The translations under genes were made by a program, and so were the position numbers. This document shows, piece by piece, positions 1-9,132 of a DNA stretch of 34,137 nt. The DNA is from Amphritea opalescens (GTDB lineage Bacteria > Pseudomonadota > Gammaproteobacteria > Pseudomonadales > Balneatricaceae). How positions within the stretch are numbered: position 1 is the first letter of the stretch; each line of letters opens with the position of its first letter. The stretch is from assembly GCF_003957515.1 (NCBI RefSeq), contig NZ_RQXW01000024.1, forward strand, positions 1 through 34,137. The letters are read 5' to 3'. Below the pieces are notes generated by a model. The model made no database searches, was not told the origin of the DNA, and was given only the letters and a program-made list of their open reading frames with translations.

Positions 1-9
1 TTGGAGAAA

Positions 10-80
10 AAAGAAGTCAGGTTTAATCTACGGCACAGCATCAAAGTGCTAAGGGTGCTCCCAAACTGACTGACTTCTTT
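10..80. repeat. Inverted repeat, 11-bp arms 49 bp apart
   Basis: AAAGAAGTCAG at 10-20 is matched by its exact complement CTGACTTCTTT at 70-80. The sequence between shows no gene. It could be a large hairpin or a remnant of a mobile sequence; nothing here decides which. Confidence 0.45.
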
Positions 81-96
81 GCAATGGAGATAGCTA

Positions 97-230
97 ATCA
101 TCCATCGCTGAGAGATACAAGGGTGCTGGTGAGGAACGAACCGCACCATGGATGATATTATTTATCGCAGCCAGAGGCAGCTCCCACAATCGTAATATTG
201 TAGGGTGTCGGTGAGGAACGAACCGCACCA
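97..230. repeat. Two copies of a 20-bp structured intergenic repeat
   Basis: GGTGAGGAACGAACCGCACC occurs at 128-147 and again at 210-229, a period of 82 bp. Each copy can fold through GGTG/CACC arms. The first copy is also enclosed by a longer pair, ATCATCCAT at 97-105 and ATGGATGAT at 148-156. An open frame across this stretch on the minus strand has no recognisable protein content, so I treat the block as a non-coding repeat of unknown function. Confidence 0.6.
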
Positions 231-276
231 CTGATGCCAACAGTCTCCAACACCTTTTAACAAGTTCCCCAACATA

Positions 277-310
277 AAAAACGCCGCTAATTCTCATTGG
301 CGGCGTTTTT
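277..310. terminator. Bidirectional rho-independent terminator after tal
   Basis: AAAAACGCCGC (277-287) and GCGGCGTTTTT (300-310) form a perfect 11-bp stem around a 12-nt loop, with A/T runs on both sides. It lies just past the tal stop codon at 334 and should end the dusA-tal transcript. Confidence 0.85.
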
Positions 311-333
311 GTCTTTATAGCTAAAATTTAATA

Positions 334-1290
334 TTAGATTTGACTCAGTAACTCTTCCAACTTCACTTGATCCGCCGCAAAATTACGAATGCCTTCGGCG
401 AGTTTTTCCGTGGCCATGGCATCTTCATTCATCGCCCAGCGGAACGCTTGCTCGCTGTTTTCCAGCTTGGCTTCATTGCATAGGGGATTGTTAGCAAACA
501 GTTTCTGGTCTAGCGGTAGTGGGGTGTCGGCCAGTTCTGAGATTAAGGCAGGGCTAATGGTCAGTCGGTCACAACCGGCTAACTGACGAATCTCTTCACT
601 GCTGCGGAAACTGGCACCCATGACGACCGTATTGTAGCCGTGATGTTTGTAGTAATTGTAGATACGACTGACTGAGACTACGCCGGGATCTTTGGCGCCA
701 TTGAAATCGGTACCTTCAGGGTTGTTAGCTTTATGCCAATCGAGGATGCGGCCAACAAAGGGTGAGATCAAGAATACTCCCGCATCAGCACAGGCGATCG
801 CTTGTGCGAAACCAAACAGCAGAGTTAGGTTGCAGTTGATGCCCTCTTTTTCCAATTGGCGGGCTGCTTCGATACCCTCCCAAGTAGATGCAATCTTAAT
901 CAGTACTCGCTCATTACTGATACCAGCTTCGTTATACAAGCCGATCAGTTTTTTCGCTTTATCGATGGTTGCTTGAGTATCAAAGGATAGTCGGGCATCG
1001 ACTTCGGTAGAGATACGTCCGGGAATCAGCGTGAGAATCTCACAACCGGCTAATACCGCGAGTTTATCGGTCATATTGGCTAGCTGTTCGCCATCACTAC
1101 CGCCTTGGCTCAGTGCCCAGCTTTTAGCTTGTTCCAGATAGGGACGGTAAGCGGGGTCTTGGCTCGCTTTGAGTAATAGAGATGGGTTTGTGGTCGCATC
1201 AACCGGTTTCAGGTCTCTGATCGCATTAATATCACCGGTGTCGGCAACAATGGTGGTCATTTTTTTGAGCTGATCCAGCTGGCTTTCCAT
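334..1290 (-). CDS. tal: Transaldolase (class I, TalB type)
   Basis: 318 residues, the usual length of TalB-type transaldolases. This cytosolic enzyme moves a dihydroxyacetone unit between sugar phosphates in the non-oxidative pentose phosphate pathway. Family residues are visible: D17 in VADTGDI, the TTNPSL segment near residue 33, and the Schiff-base lysine K132 in [11 protein letters not shown]. The ATG at 1290 is preceded by AGGA. It lies 21 bp downstream of dusA on the same strand and is probably co-transcribed with it. A strong terminator follows the stop codon. The gene appears intact and ordinary. Confidence 0.97.
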   Translation of the reverse strand: MESQLDQLKKMTTIVADTGDINAIRDLKPVDATTNPSLLLKASQDPAYRPYLEQAKSWALSQGGSDGEQLANMTDKLAVLAGCEILTLIPGRISTEVDARLSFDTQATIDKAKKLIGLYNEAGISNERVLIKIASTWEGIEAARQLEKEGINCNLTLLFGFAQAIACADAGVFLISPFVGRILDWHKANNPEGTDFNGAKDPGVVSVSRIYNYYKHHGYNTVVMGASFRSSEEIRQLAGCDRLTISPALISELADTPLPLDQKLFANNPLCNEAKLENSEQAFRWAMNEDAMATEKLAEGIRNFAADQVKLEELLSQI

Positions 1291-1311
1291 ATTTATATTC
1301 CTGTAAATTAC

Positions 1312-2301
1312 TTAAAGGGAGGCGACTTTTTCAACGGCCCGTTTTAACACATCAACATCAGCACCCGCTTTATGGGCATTTTCACTCAGGTAGCGGCGGA
1401 ATTGACGACCGCCCGCTTGGCCGTGAAACAGCCCGAGTAGATGGCGGGTGATATGTCCTAGATAACAGCCCTGTTTTAGCTCCTCTTCGATGTAGGGGTA
1501 CATCTGCTCGATAATCTGTAAGCGGGATTGCTGCGGCGTATCAGACTGATAAAGCGCATCAACCTCACTCATCATATAGGGGTTATGGTAGGCTTCGCGG
1601 CCAATCATCACACCATCGACATGTTTTAAATGTGCACGGGTCTCATCGAGTGTTTTAATGCCGCCGTTAATCAGTATTTCCAGTTCAGGAAATGCCTGTT
1701 TAATGCGGTAAACCCACTCATATTTGAGCGGCGGGATATCCCGGTTTTCTTTTGGGCTCAGGCCTTTAAGTATCGCTTTTCTGGCATGAATGATAAAGGT
1801 TTTACAGCCGGATTCGCTGATGGCTGCAACGAATTGATGCAGTTCTTCATAGCTATCCATATCATCTATCCCCAACCGGTGTTTGACGGTGATAGGAATC
1901 GCGACAGCTGACTGCATTTTTGCCAAACACTCGGCTACTAATTCAGGGTGAGCCATCAGGCAGGCGCCGATCATATTGTTTTGTACCCGATCACTTGGGC
2001 AGCCGACATTGAGGTTCACCTCATCATAGCCGGCATCTTCAGCCATTCGGCTACAGAGTGCGAGGTCTTCCGGTTGGCTGCCACCGAGTTGTAACGCGAG
2101 AGGGTGTTCGGCGTCGTTATAACGGAGAAAGCGTTGTTGATCGCCATGAATCAAGGCGCCAGTGGTGACCATTTCGGTATAGAGCACCGCATGTTGGCTG
2201 ATGAGTCGGTGGAAATAACGACAGTGTCGATCAGTCCACTCCATCATCGGTGCAACGGAGAAGGTTCGGTTGAGCGGTGTGATGTGTTTAGATTCGGTCA
2301 T
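1312..2301 (-). CDS. dusA: tRNA-dihydrouridine synthase A
   Basis: 329 residues, full length for DusA. This FMN enzyme reduces uridine to dihydrouridine in the D-loop of tRNAs (U20/U20a for DusA). The N-terminal SVAPMMEWTDRHCRYFHR, the YTEMVTTGA segment and NVGCPSDRVQ with the active-site cysteine are typical of the subfamily. The C-terminal helical part (GQAGGRQFRRYLS) is present. Start is ATG at 2301. The downstream neighbour tal is 21 bp away, suggesting one transcript. Nothing unusual is seen in the gene. Confidence 0.96.
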   Translation of the reverse strand: MTESKHITPLNRTFSVAPMMEWTDRHCRYFHRLISQHAVLYTEMVTTGALIHGDQQRFLRYNDAEHPLALQLGGSQPEDLALCSRMAEDAGYDEVNLNVGCPSDRVQNNMIGACLMAHPELVAECLAKMQSAVAIPITVKHRLGIDDMDSYEELHQFVAAISESGCKTFIIHARKAILKGLSPKENRDIPPLKYEWVYRIKQAFPELEILINGGIKTLDETRAHLKHVDGVMIGREAYHNPYMMSEVDALYQSDTPQQSRLQIIEQMYPYIEEELKQGCYLGHITRHLLGLFHGQAGGRQFRRYLSENAHKAGADVDVLKRAVEKVASL

Positions 2302-2328
2302 ATTGAGTATCAGGCCTAGGTTGACTGT

Positions 2329-2541
2329 CAGCGTTTTGATATTTCCCGCATCAGACCACTGAGATCCAATCCCTGCAGTTCTGCCAGTTTTTGTATATCA
2401 CTTTCGGTGCGGGGGGGAGTTTGCTGGCCGCTTTAATAGCCTGCTTTTTCTCTGCTATTTTTGGGTTAAGTTTTCTAGCAGATTGTTTAATTGTTCCAAG
2501 CCGAGAGTATTCAGCTGTTTATCTACTTTAGGATTAAGCAT
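2329..2541 (-). pseudogene. Small decayed ORF with two homopolymer frameshifts
   Basis: A frame starting ATG at 2541 (MLNPKVDKQLNTL) stops at 2455. If one A is restored in the AAAAA run just before that stop, and one C in the C7 run near 2411-2417, a single ORF of about 71 residues results. It would run through IAEKKQAIKAASKLPP and TESDIQKLAELQGLDLSG to a stop near 2329. The reconstructed product is charged and helical. I do not recognise the family. Either the gene is dead by two one-base losses, or these are sequencing or assembly errors in homopolymers. The longer open frame up to 2715 is probably fortuitous. Confidence 0.4.
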
Positions 2542-2963
2542 TTCGATAATATAACTATTCAAAGAGAAAGAATGTTGCTTACCGTTCTGCTGTGATGGTC
2601 CGTTATCAATAGATCCTTGGTTAACTACACAACCGCGTGTTGGCGCGCTTAATTGAAGCCTTAAGATTGTCGCTGAATGGGGCGTGCAGGGAGCCACTAT
2701 AACATTTAAGGGCATTTATTTTAAACGGATATTAGGGTTATTTTTTTCGCTTCAGCCGTGCTTTTTAAGCCTGATACTCTTCGTTTTGGAAGCGTTTTGG
2801 ACGCGTTTTGAGGGTTAAAAAATAACGGATACATCCAGGGGAATCTGCTGCGATCGGCAGTGAGGGGCTGCTTCCATCGCCATTAGACGCTATTGCCGGT
2901 CGTAGAATGGACATTATTTTCATGTTTTAATACGGGCTTCGTCCCTCAACAGTAGCTATTCCG
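2542..2963. other. Intergenic region upstream of dgkA
   Basis: No gene is supported here. The stretch holds an AT-rich block near 2710-2750 and a short repeat of GCGTTTTG around 2791-2810. No promoter convincing enough to annotate was found. Confidence 0.4.
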
Positions 2964-3359
2964 ATGTATCAGGTTAAACGAACCGGCGTTAAACGTTTTT
3001 ATTTTGCCACTAAATATTCACTCCAGGGTATTAAAGCAGCCTGGGTAGAAGAACCCGCATTTCGCTACGAGGCGACCGCCGCTCTTGTGTTGCTGCCTGC
3101 GGCTTTCTGGCTGGCGGAATCGGGTATGCAGCTCGCTTTATTGCTGGCCTGCTGTTTTCTGGTATTGGCCTTTGAGATTGTTAATTCGGCCATTGAAGCG
3201 GTGGTGGATCGTTGGGGGCCTGAATATCATGAACTAGCCGGACGGGCCAAAGATATGGGCTCGGCCGCGGTTTTTATGATGCTGAATATGACTTGGGTGG
3301 TCTGGGCTAGTGTGGCTTGGGATAACGGTTATCTCGATATGATCAAAGCACTTTTTTAG
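2964..3359 (+). CDS. dgkA: Diacylglycerol kinase, prokaryotic DgkA type
   Basis: 131 residues, slightly longer than the about 120 of E. coli DgkA. This small inner-membrane enzyme phosphorylates diacylglycerol to phosphatidic acid, recycling lipid released by periplasmic glucan and LPS modification. The family signature EIVNSAIEAVVDR followed by ELAGRAKDMGSAAV is clear. Three hydrophobic segments are visible (about residues 36-52, 54-71 and 102-119). The gene stands alone on the plus strand, convergent with nasA. Confidence 0.95.
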   Translation: MYQVKRTGVKRFYFATKYSLQGIKAAWVEEPAFRYEATAALVLLPAAFWLAESGMQLALLLACCFLVLAFEIVNSAIEAVVDRWGPEYHELAGRAKDMGSAAVFMMLNMTWVVWASVAWDNGYLDMIKALF

Positions 3360-3407
3360 TCGCTGTTTTAACGCGCGACTTTAAGCGCTTATTTTGAGAG
3401 CCAGTTT

Positions 3408-3427
3408 AAGCACTGGTTTCAGTGCTT
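3408..3427. terminator. Candidate hairpin between convergent dgkA and nasA
   Basis: AAGCACTG (3408-3415) and CAGTGCTT (3420-3427) make a perfect 8-bp stem with a GTTT loop in the 117-bp gap between two convergent genes. No strong U-run follows in either direction, so terminator function is inferred from position. Further copies of an AAGTGCTT-like motif lie on both sides. Confidence 0.4.
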
Positions 3428-3476
3428 ATGCGAAGTGCTCGTTCTAAGTGCTTATTCTAAGAGATAGTTTTAGTGA

Positions 3477-6125
3477 TTATTTCAGCATCGCTCTAATCTC
3501 CGGTAGGCAGGAGCCGCAGTTACTGCCGCATTTTAGCTGCGTCGCCAGTTTATCGGTGCTGTTTACGCCCTGTTTTATAGCCTGACGAATCGTGTTTTCA
3601 CCCACCTCAAAACAGCTGCAGACGATGTTACCGCCGTCATCGTTGTTATCCACCGGTTTCCCCGCGAGAAGCGACATGCGTTGAGCGGCAGAATCAATCG
3701 GCTGGGTGAACTGTTTACTTAGCCAACTGCTGTTCGCTAGAGCATCGGTGGAAGCGAAAAACAGTGATTCCGGTTGTTGCTGCTCAAAACTCACCATACG
3801 GTAAGTGGATGAGGCCTTTAGCTCGATTCGATCATCCCCCAGTGTGATCAACTGTTGTAGCCATGCTTGCCAATCTTGAGGTAGATACAAGCCGGTGAGT
3901 TCATAGCGAAACCCCTGTGCCAGCGGAATTTTACACCAGTATTCGCAGGGGAGGATCTTGGGTTCCTGATGGGTAATCAGAATAGCCTGCCAGCGACTCT
4001 CTACTTTTTGGATGATAACGGGGCAATGCTTTGCCTCTGGCTGTCCAGAGATAGGATCTTTAATCGCTGTAAATAAGCTATCGACCCGCGCTTCAGAGGC
4101 AAATTGTGCCGTCCAATGAATCGGCATAAACAGTGAACCGGCCGGTTGGCCTGCCGACAGCTTTGCTTTAACGAGACAGCGTCCCTGTGTGCTGCGAACT
4201 TCGACTAGATCTTGTTCGCTAATACCATAATGCTGCGCATCCTGTAGCGATAATTCTACATAGGGCTGATCAATATGATTGAGTAGTCGAGCCGCTTTAG
4301 CGGTACGGGTCATGGTGTGCCATTGATCTCGAATCCGACCGGTATTGAGAACCAAAGGGTACTCTTCGGACACCTGATTGAGTGGCGCTTGAGGGGTAAT
4401 TGGCAGCATGCGTGCGCGGCCTGAGGGGGTGTTAAATCGACCCTCCGTAAATAATCGCAGCGGGCCGTTTTGTTGCCCCTTTGTAAGAGGCCATCTGACG
4501 GGCTCTAGTTGGTTGTATTCTTTTGGTGAGAGTTCAGACAGTCCGCTGATATCAAAAAAACGTTGCCCCTTATTTTGATATCCCGATAGTGCCGCGTGTT
4601 CGGCAAAAATCTCGCTGGGTGTCTTAAAGCTAAAGCCTTGTTTATAGCCCATCGCTTGGGCCACCGCGCAGATGATTTGCCAATCGTGACGACTGTTTCC
4701 AGCGGCGCTGAGAAAGCTTCGTTGCCGCGAGATCATCCGTTCAGAATTGGTCACGGTGCCATCTTTTTCTGCCCAACCTGTGGCGGGTAGTAGGACATTG
4801 GCGCAAGCGGTGGTGTCGGTTTTCGCCATACAGTCGGAGACGACCACCAATTCACAGCGTTCGAGTGCATCACGTATAAAGTCGGCATCGGGCATACTGA
4901 CCACAGGATTCGTACCGATAATCCAGATCGCTTTGATTTTTCCTTCACTGACCGCCTGAAACATATCCACCGCTTTGAGCCCTTCGCTGCGGGCCATGTG
5001 TGGGGCTTGCCAAAAGGATTCGACTAATTCGATATTAGCAGGGGTGCTAAAGTCCATATGGGCCGCTAATTGATTGGCTAAGCCGCCAACCTCTCTGCCA
5101 CCCATGGCATTAGGCTGACCGGTAATGGAAAAGGGCGCCGCGCCGGGTTTACCTATTTTCCCCGTTGCTAGGTGGCAATTGATAATAGCGTTGCCTTTAT
5201 CCACACCGGATGAGGATTGATTGATACCCTGAGAAAAGAGGGTGACTACTTTATCGGTGCGACTAAACCAGTCATACAGTTGGTGAAGATCCTGCTCTTC
5301 TAAACCACACAGCTTGGCGGTATCTGCTAGGTTGCCGGTGATGCTGTTCGCCGCCCGTAAGGCGTTCTCGAAGCCTTCGGTATGCTGGGCGATATAGCTG
5401 ATATCCAACGTATGATGATCGGCCAGATAGCTTAATAGGCCGGTAAATAGATAACCGTCGCTGCCGGGTTTTAATGACAGGTGAAGGTCGGCCATATCAC
5501 AGGTCGCGGTGCGGCGTGGGTCGATAACCACCACTTTCATCTCGGGGCGTTTTTTCTTTGCCGCAAGAATGCGTTGATAGATAACGGGGTGCGCCCAAGC
5601 GGTATTTGATCCGACCAAAATCAGCAGGTCGGCCAGTTCCAGATCTTCATAACATCCGGGCACGAGGTCAGCACCAAAGGCGCGTTTATGGGCTGCCACT
5701 GCGGATGACATGCACAATCGAGAGTTGGTATCGACATTGGCGGAACCGATAAAGCCTTTCATTAACTTATTGGCGACATAGTAGTCTTCAGTCAAAATCT
5801 GACCGGAAAGGTAAAGAGCCACCGAATCAGGGCCATGGGTTTCAATCGTTTGGCGAAACCCCTGGGCGATATGTTCAATGGCTTGATCCCAGCTAGTGGT
5901 TTCGCCGTTGATCTGTGGTTCTAACAGGCGCCCTTCGAGCCCCGCGGTTTCATGTAGCGCTGCACCCTTAACACAGAGGCGTCCCTCATTCGCGGGGTGG
6001 CTTTTATCACCACTGACTGCGATGAGTTGGTCGTTACTGATGATGGCATTCACGCCACAGCCAACACCGCAATAGGGGCAGGTGGTTTTTACCTGACAGG
6101 TTTCCGGCTTGGCTGTCTGAGTCAT
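3477..6125 (-). CDS. nasA: Assimilatory nitrate reductase, catalytic subunit
   Basis: 882 residues. This cytoplasmic molybdopterin-guanine-dinucleotide enzyme reduces nitrate to nitrite. The N-terminus carries a [4Fe-4S] ligand set (C16, C19, C23 in CPYCGVGCG, and the cysteine of GRLCVKG). The large molybdopterin oxidoreductase body and the dinucleotide-binding C-terminal domain (LNTGRIRDQWHTMTRT) follow. A final BFD-like domain (IVCSCFEVGENT, CGSNCGSC) should bind [2Fe-2S] and accept electrons. ATG at 6125 has an upstream AGGAAA. It is the last gene of the flavoprotein-nirB-nirD-nasA unit. A strong hairpin in the 108-bp gap after nirD may adjust its expression. Confidence 0.95.
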   Translation of the reverse strand: MTQTAKPETCQVKTTCPYCGVGCGVNAIISNDQLIAVSGDKSHPANEGRLCVKGAALHETAGLEGRLLEPQINGETTSWDQAIEHIAQGFRQTIETHGPDSVALYLSGQILTEDYYVANKLMKGFIGSANVDTNSRLCMSSAVAAHKRAFGADLVPGCYEDLELADLLILVGSNTAWAHPVIYQRILAAKKKRPEMKVVVIDPRRTATCDMADLHLSLKPGSDGYLFTGLLSYLADHHTLDISYIAQHTEGFENALRAANSITGNLADTAKLCGLEEQDLHQLYDWFSRTDKVVTLFSQGINQSSSGVDKGNAIINCHLATGKIGKPGAAPFSITGQPNAMGGREVGGLANQLAAHMDFSTPANIELVESFWQAPHMARSEGLKAVDMFQAVSEGKIKAIWIIGTNPVVSMPDADFIRDALERCELVVVSDCMAKTDTTACANVLLPATGWAEKDGTVTNSERMISRQRSFLSAAGNSRHDWQIICAVAQAMGYKQGFSFKTPSEIFAEHAALSGYQNKGQRFFDISGLSELSPKEYNQLEPVRWPLTKGQQNGPLRLFTEGRFNTPSGRARMLPITPQAPLNQVSEEYPLVLNTGRIRDQWHTMTRTAKAARLLNHIDQPYVELSLQDAQHYGISEQDLVEVRSTQGRCLVKAKLSAGQPAGSLFMPIHWTAQFASEARVDSLFTAIKDPISGQPEAKHCPVIIQKVESRWQAILITHQEPKILPCEYWCKIPLAQGFRYELTGLYLPQDWQAWLQQLITLGDDRIELKASSTYRMVSFEQQQPESLFFASTDALANSSWLSKQFTQPIDSAAQRMSLLAGKPVDNNDDGGNIVCSCFEVGENTIRQAIKQGVNSTDKLATQLKCGSNCGSCLPEIRAMLK

Positions 6126-6194
6126 GAATTCGGTTTCCTATGTGGCTGATGCATGGGATCAGCGGGTATATGAGCGGTTAACACTATGACCCAA

Positions 6195-6217
6195 GCGCGG
6201 CCACCATGGTGCCGCGC
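6195..6217. other. GC-rich hairpin between nirD and nasA
   Basis: GCGCGG at 6195-6200 pairs with CCGCGC at 6212-6217, and CACC (6202-6205) with GGTG (6208-6211), leaving one bulged C. No U-run follows. Its position inside the operon suggests an mRNA-stability or processing element; this is inference from position. Confidence 0.5.
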
Positions 6218-6233
6218 AAGGTGTCGCGCTGGA

Positions 6234-6569
6234 TCAGAAGAGCACTTCTACCTGACCCTTTTCGATACGGGCAGGCCAGGCTTGAATCGAGTTGTTTTCA
6301 TCCTCTAGACAGTGGCCGGTTTTAAGACAGAAGTGCTGTTTATACACCGGCGAGGCGACAAATATCTGCTGATCTTTTGAGCCGACTAATCCACGTGATA
6401 AGACATTGGCTTGACTGAAAGGGTCGAGGTTGGCCACCGCAAATACCGCTTGTTCTTTTTTGATATAGAACAGTGCGATTTGAGTATTGTGGATCAACGC
6501 ACAGATGCCAGAGTCGGCCACTAGATCGTTTTGACTGCATACCGCAGTCCAGTTGGTATCGGTTGTCAT
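6234..6569 (-). CDS. nirD: Nitrite reductase (NADH) small subunit
   Basis: 111 residues, the usual NirD length. NirD is a Rieske-fold partner of the siroheme subunit NirB in the cytoplasmic reduction of nitrite to ammonium. The Rieske cluster ligands are absent, as is normal for NirD (CLKTGHCLEDE, QAWPARIEKGQVEVLF at the end). I place the start at the ATG at 6569 because AGGAG stands directly upstream; the frame is open further up, but only into the nirB coding region. nirB ends 16 bp upstream, so the two are co-transcribed. Confidence 0.93.
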   Translation of the reverse strand: MTTDTNWTAVCSQNDLVADSGICALIHNTQIALFYIKKEQAVFAVANLDPFSQANVLSRGLVGSKDQQIFVASPVYKQHFCLKTGHCLEDENNSIQAWPARIEKGQVEVLF

Positions 6570-6585
6570 CGTTATCTCCTCTGTT

Positions 6586-9132
6586 TTAACTGACCAGCTT
6601 AATCGGCTCGGCGGCAATGGCGTTTTTTTCATCTGGGGTAGCGGGGCGAATCTGCTGCCGCTCTTCAACGAACACAATGTTGCTATCCGGTGCGTCGGAA
6701 TTAACAAAATGGCGGAAGCGTTTGAGTGCTTCAGGGTCATCGAGGGTGGTTTTCCACTCACATTGATAAGTGGCGACGACCTCGGCCATCTGCTGCTCTA
6801 ACTCTTCGTTTAAGCTCAAGCTATCTTGAATAACAACCTGACGTAGGTAATCCAATCCGCCTTCCATATTTTCCATCCATACCGAGGTGCGTTGTAGGCG
6901 GTCGGCTGTTTTGATATAGAACATAAGAACGCGATCGATATAAGTGATCAGGGTGGCGCGATCGAGGTCGGTAGCAAACAGGTCGCCGTGGCGAGGCTTC
7001 ATGCCACCGTTACCGCAAACGTAGAGGTTCCAGCCTTTTTCGGTGGCGATAATGCCGATATCTTTGCTTTGCGCCTCGGCACACTCTCGGGTGCAACCGG
7101 ACACGGCAAATTTGATTTTGTGTGGCGCACGAAGGCCTTTATAGCGATTCTCCAGATCGATGGCTAACCCGGCACTATCATCGACGCCAAAGCGACACCA
7201 GGTGCTGCCGACGCAGGATTTAACGGTACGCAGTGATTTGCCGTAGGCGTGGCCGGTTTCAAAACCGGCATCAATTAGAATCTTCCAGATCTCAGGTAGC
7301 TGCTCTAAACGGGCACCAAAAAGGTCGACCCGTTGTCCGCCGGTAATTTTGCTATAAAGGTTGTACTGTTTAGCCACTTGCCCGAGTACGATCAGTTTAT
7401 CGGCGGTGATTTCGCCGCCTGCGACCCGAGGCACCACTGAATAGGTGCCGTCTTTTTGCATATTGGCCATAAACGTATCGTTGGTATCCTGCAGGCTCAC
7501 GTTTTGCTCGGTGAGAATGAAATCATTCCAGCAAGAGGCCAAGATACTGCCCGCCGCAGGTCGGCATATCTCACAGCCATGCCCGTGGCCATGTTTATCG
7601 AGAAGTTCATCAAAGCTGCGAATCCCTTCGATACGCACGATGTTATATAGATCTTGACGGGTATACGGGAAATGCTCGCATAGGTCGCGGTTAACATCGA
7701 CACCCCGCTCTTCGAGTTCGTGATTGACCAGGTCGGTTAATAGGGCAGAACAACCACCGCAACCGGTGGCGGCTTTCGTGCCGCCTTTTACATCGGCAAG
7801 GCTGCAACAGCCGCTATCAAGTGCGGCCCGCACATCGGCTTTACTGACGTCGTGACAGGAGCAGATCTGCGCGGTTTCTGGCAGTGCAGCAACCCCCAAG
7901 CCGGTTTGTGTATCATCGCCTCGGTTAGGTAGAATCAGCGAATCTGGGTATTCTGGTAGGTGAATACCGTTGAGCATATATTGTAATAGTGTGCCGTAGT
8001 TTTCCGCTTCGCCCACCAGAATCGCCCCGAGCAGCGTCTTACTATCGGCGGATACCACAAGCTTTTTGTAGACCTCTGCACGTTCATCAACAAAGGTATA
8101 GTTGCGGGCACCGGGTGTGCGACTATGGGCATCACCAATACTGGCGACATCGACACCCATTAATTTCAGTTTGGTACTCATATCGGCACCGGTGAAACTA
8201 TCGCTACCCCCAGTGAGGTGAGATACGGCCACTTTAGCCATCTGATTACCCGGTGCCACTAATCCAAAAATCTGCTTATTCCAGAGGGCACATTCACCGA
8301 TGGCATAAATACTAGGGTCAGAGGTTTGGCAGTGGTTATTGATGACGATGCCGCCGCGCTCACCAACCTCAAGATCACTCTGGAGGGCCAGTTCATCTCG
8401 CGGGCGGATACCGGCAGAGAAGAGAATTAGGTCGGTTTCTAGCACTTCGCCATCGGCGAAATTCATTTTGTGGAAACACTGTTCACCGTCATCAATGAGC
8501 TGAGTGTTTTTTTCCGTATGCACGCTGACGTCCAGCGCTTCGATTTTTTGGCGTAGCATCGCACCGCCGCCATCATCCAGCTGAACCGCCATCAAGCGTG
8601 GGGCGAATTCAACGACATGGGTTTTCAAGCCGAGATCGGTTAACGCTTTTGCCGCTTCTAAACCCAGTAGGCCTCCTCCGACCACGGTGCCGACGGTGGC
8701 GTTTTTAGCCGCAGCAGCAATCGCATCGAGATCATCCAGGGTACGATAGACTAAACACTGTGGTCGGTCGTGGCCCGGCACAGGAGGGACAAAAGGATAA
8801 GAGCCGGTTGCTAGTACCAGTTTGTCATAACGGAGTGCTTGGCCCTTATCGGTCGTGACCGATTGTTCGTCTCGGTTGATATCCGTGACTGTCTCACCCG
8901 TGAGTACGGTGAGGCCCCAGCTGCGATAGAGATCGGCATTACCCATGGCAAGATCGTCTGCGGTTGCGCCGGAAAAGTACGCGCTCAGGTGCACTCGATC
9001 GTAGGCTAGTCGGCTCTCTTCGCAGAAAACAGTGACGTCAAAACGGTCTAGTTGTGCGCTATCCGCCAGCGTCTGTAGGAATTGATGGCCAACCATACCG
9101 TTGCCCGCGATTACCAGTTTTGTTTTTTTCAT
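6586..9132 (-). CDS. nirB: Nitrite reductase (NADH) large subunit
   Basis: 848 residues, full length. NirB carries electrons from NADH through FAD and Fe-S centres to siroheme, reducing nitrite to ammonium. Domains in order: FAD/NAD-binding domain (GNGMVGHQFL near the start; TVVGGGLLGLEAAKAL near residue 150); a BFD-like [2Fe-2S] domain (CSCHDVSKAD ... GCGGC, about residues 420-460); then the sulfite/nitrite reductase half with siroheme-[4Fe-4S] cysteines in CVGSTWC and CTRECAEAQ. The start codon overlaps the stop of the upstream flavoprotein gene (ATGA), which implies coupled translation. Confidence 0.97.
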   Translation of the reverse strand: MKKTKLVIAGNGMVGHQFLQTLADSAQLDRFDVTVFCEESRLAYDRVHLSAYFSGATADDLAMGNADLYRSWGLTVLTGETVTDINRDEQSVTTDKGQALRYDKLVLATGSYPFVPPVPGHDRPQCLVYRTLDDLDAIAAAAKNATVGTVVGGGLLGLEAAKALTDLGLKTHVVEFAPRLMAVQLDDGGGAMLRQKIEALDVSVHTEKNTQLIDDGEQCFHKMNFADGEVLETDLILFSAGIRPRDELALQSDLEVGERGGIVINNHCQTSDPSIYAIGECALWNKQIFGLVAPGNQMAKVAVSHLTGGSDSFTGADMSTKLKLMGVDVASIGDAHSRTPGARNYTFVDERAEVYKKLVVSADSKTLLGAILVGEAENYGTLLQYMLNGIHLPEYPDSLILPNRGDDTQTGLGVAALPETAQICSCHDVSKADVRAALDSGCCSLADVKGGTKAATGCGGCSALLTDLVNHELEERGVDVNRDLCEHFPYTRQDLYNIVRIEGIRSFDELLDKHGHGHGCEICRPAAGSILASCWNDFILTEQNVSLQDTNDTFMANMQKDGTYSVVPRVAGGEITADKLIVLGQVAKQYNLYSKITGGQRVDLFGARLEQLPEIWKILIDAGFETGHAYGKSLRTVKSCVGSTWCRFGVDDSAGLAIDLENRYKGLRAPHKIKFAVSGCTRECAEAQSKDIGIIATEKGWNLYVCGNGGMKPRHGDLFATDLDRATLITYIDRVLMFYIKTADRLQRTSVWMENMEGGLDYLRQVVIQDSLSLNEELEQQMAEVVATYQCEWKTTLDDPEALKRFRHFVNSDAPDSNIVFVEERQQIRPATPDEKNAIAAEPIKLVS

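Noticed and set aside
128-230. Possible CRISPR-like repeat pair
   Set aside because: Only two units, spacer of about 62 bp, no cas genes and no further copies.
94-297. Minus-strand open frame of 67 codons
   Set aside because: It runs through the direct repeats and into the terminator loop, with no protein-like conservation or ribosome site; treated as non-coding.
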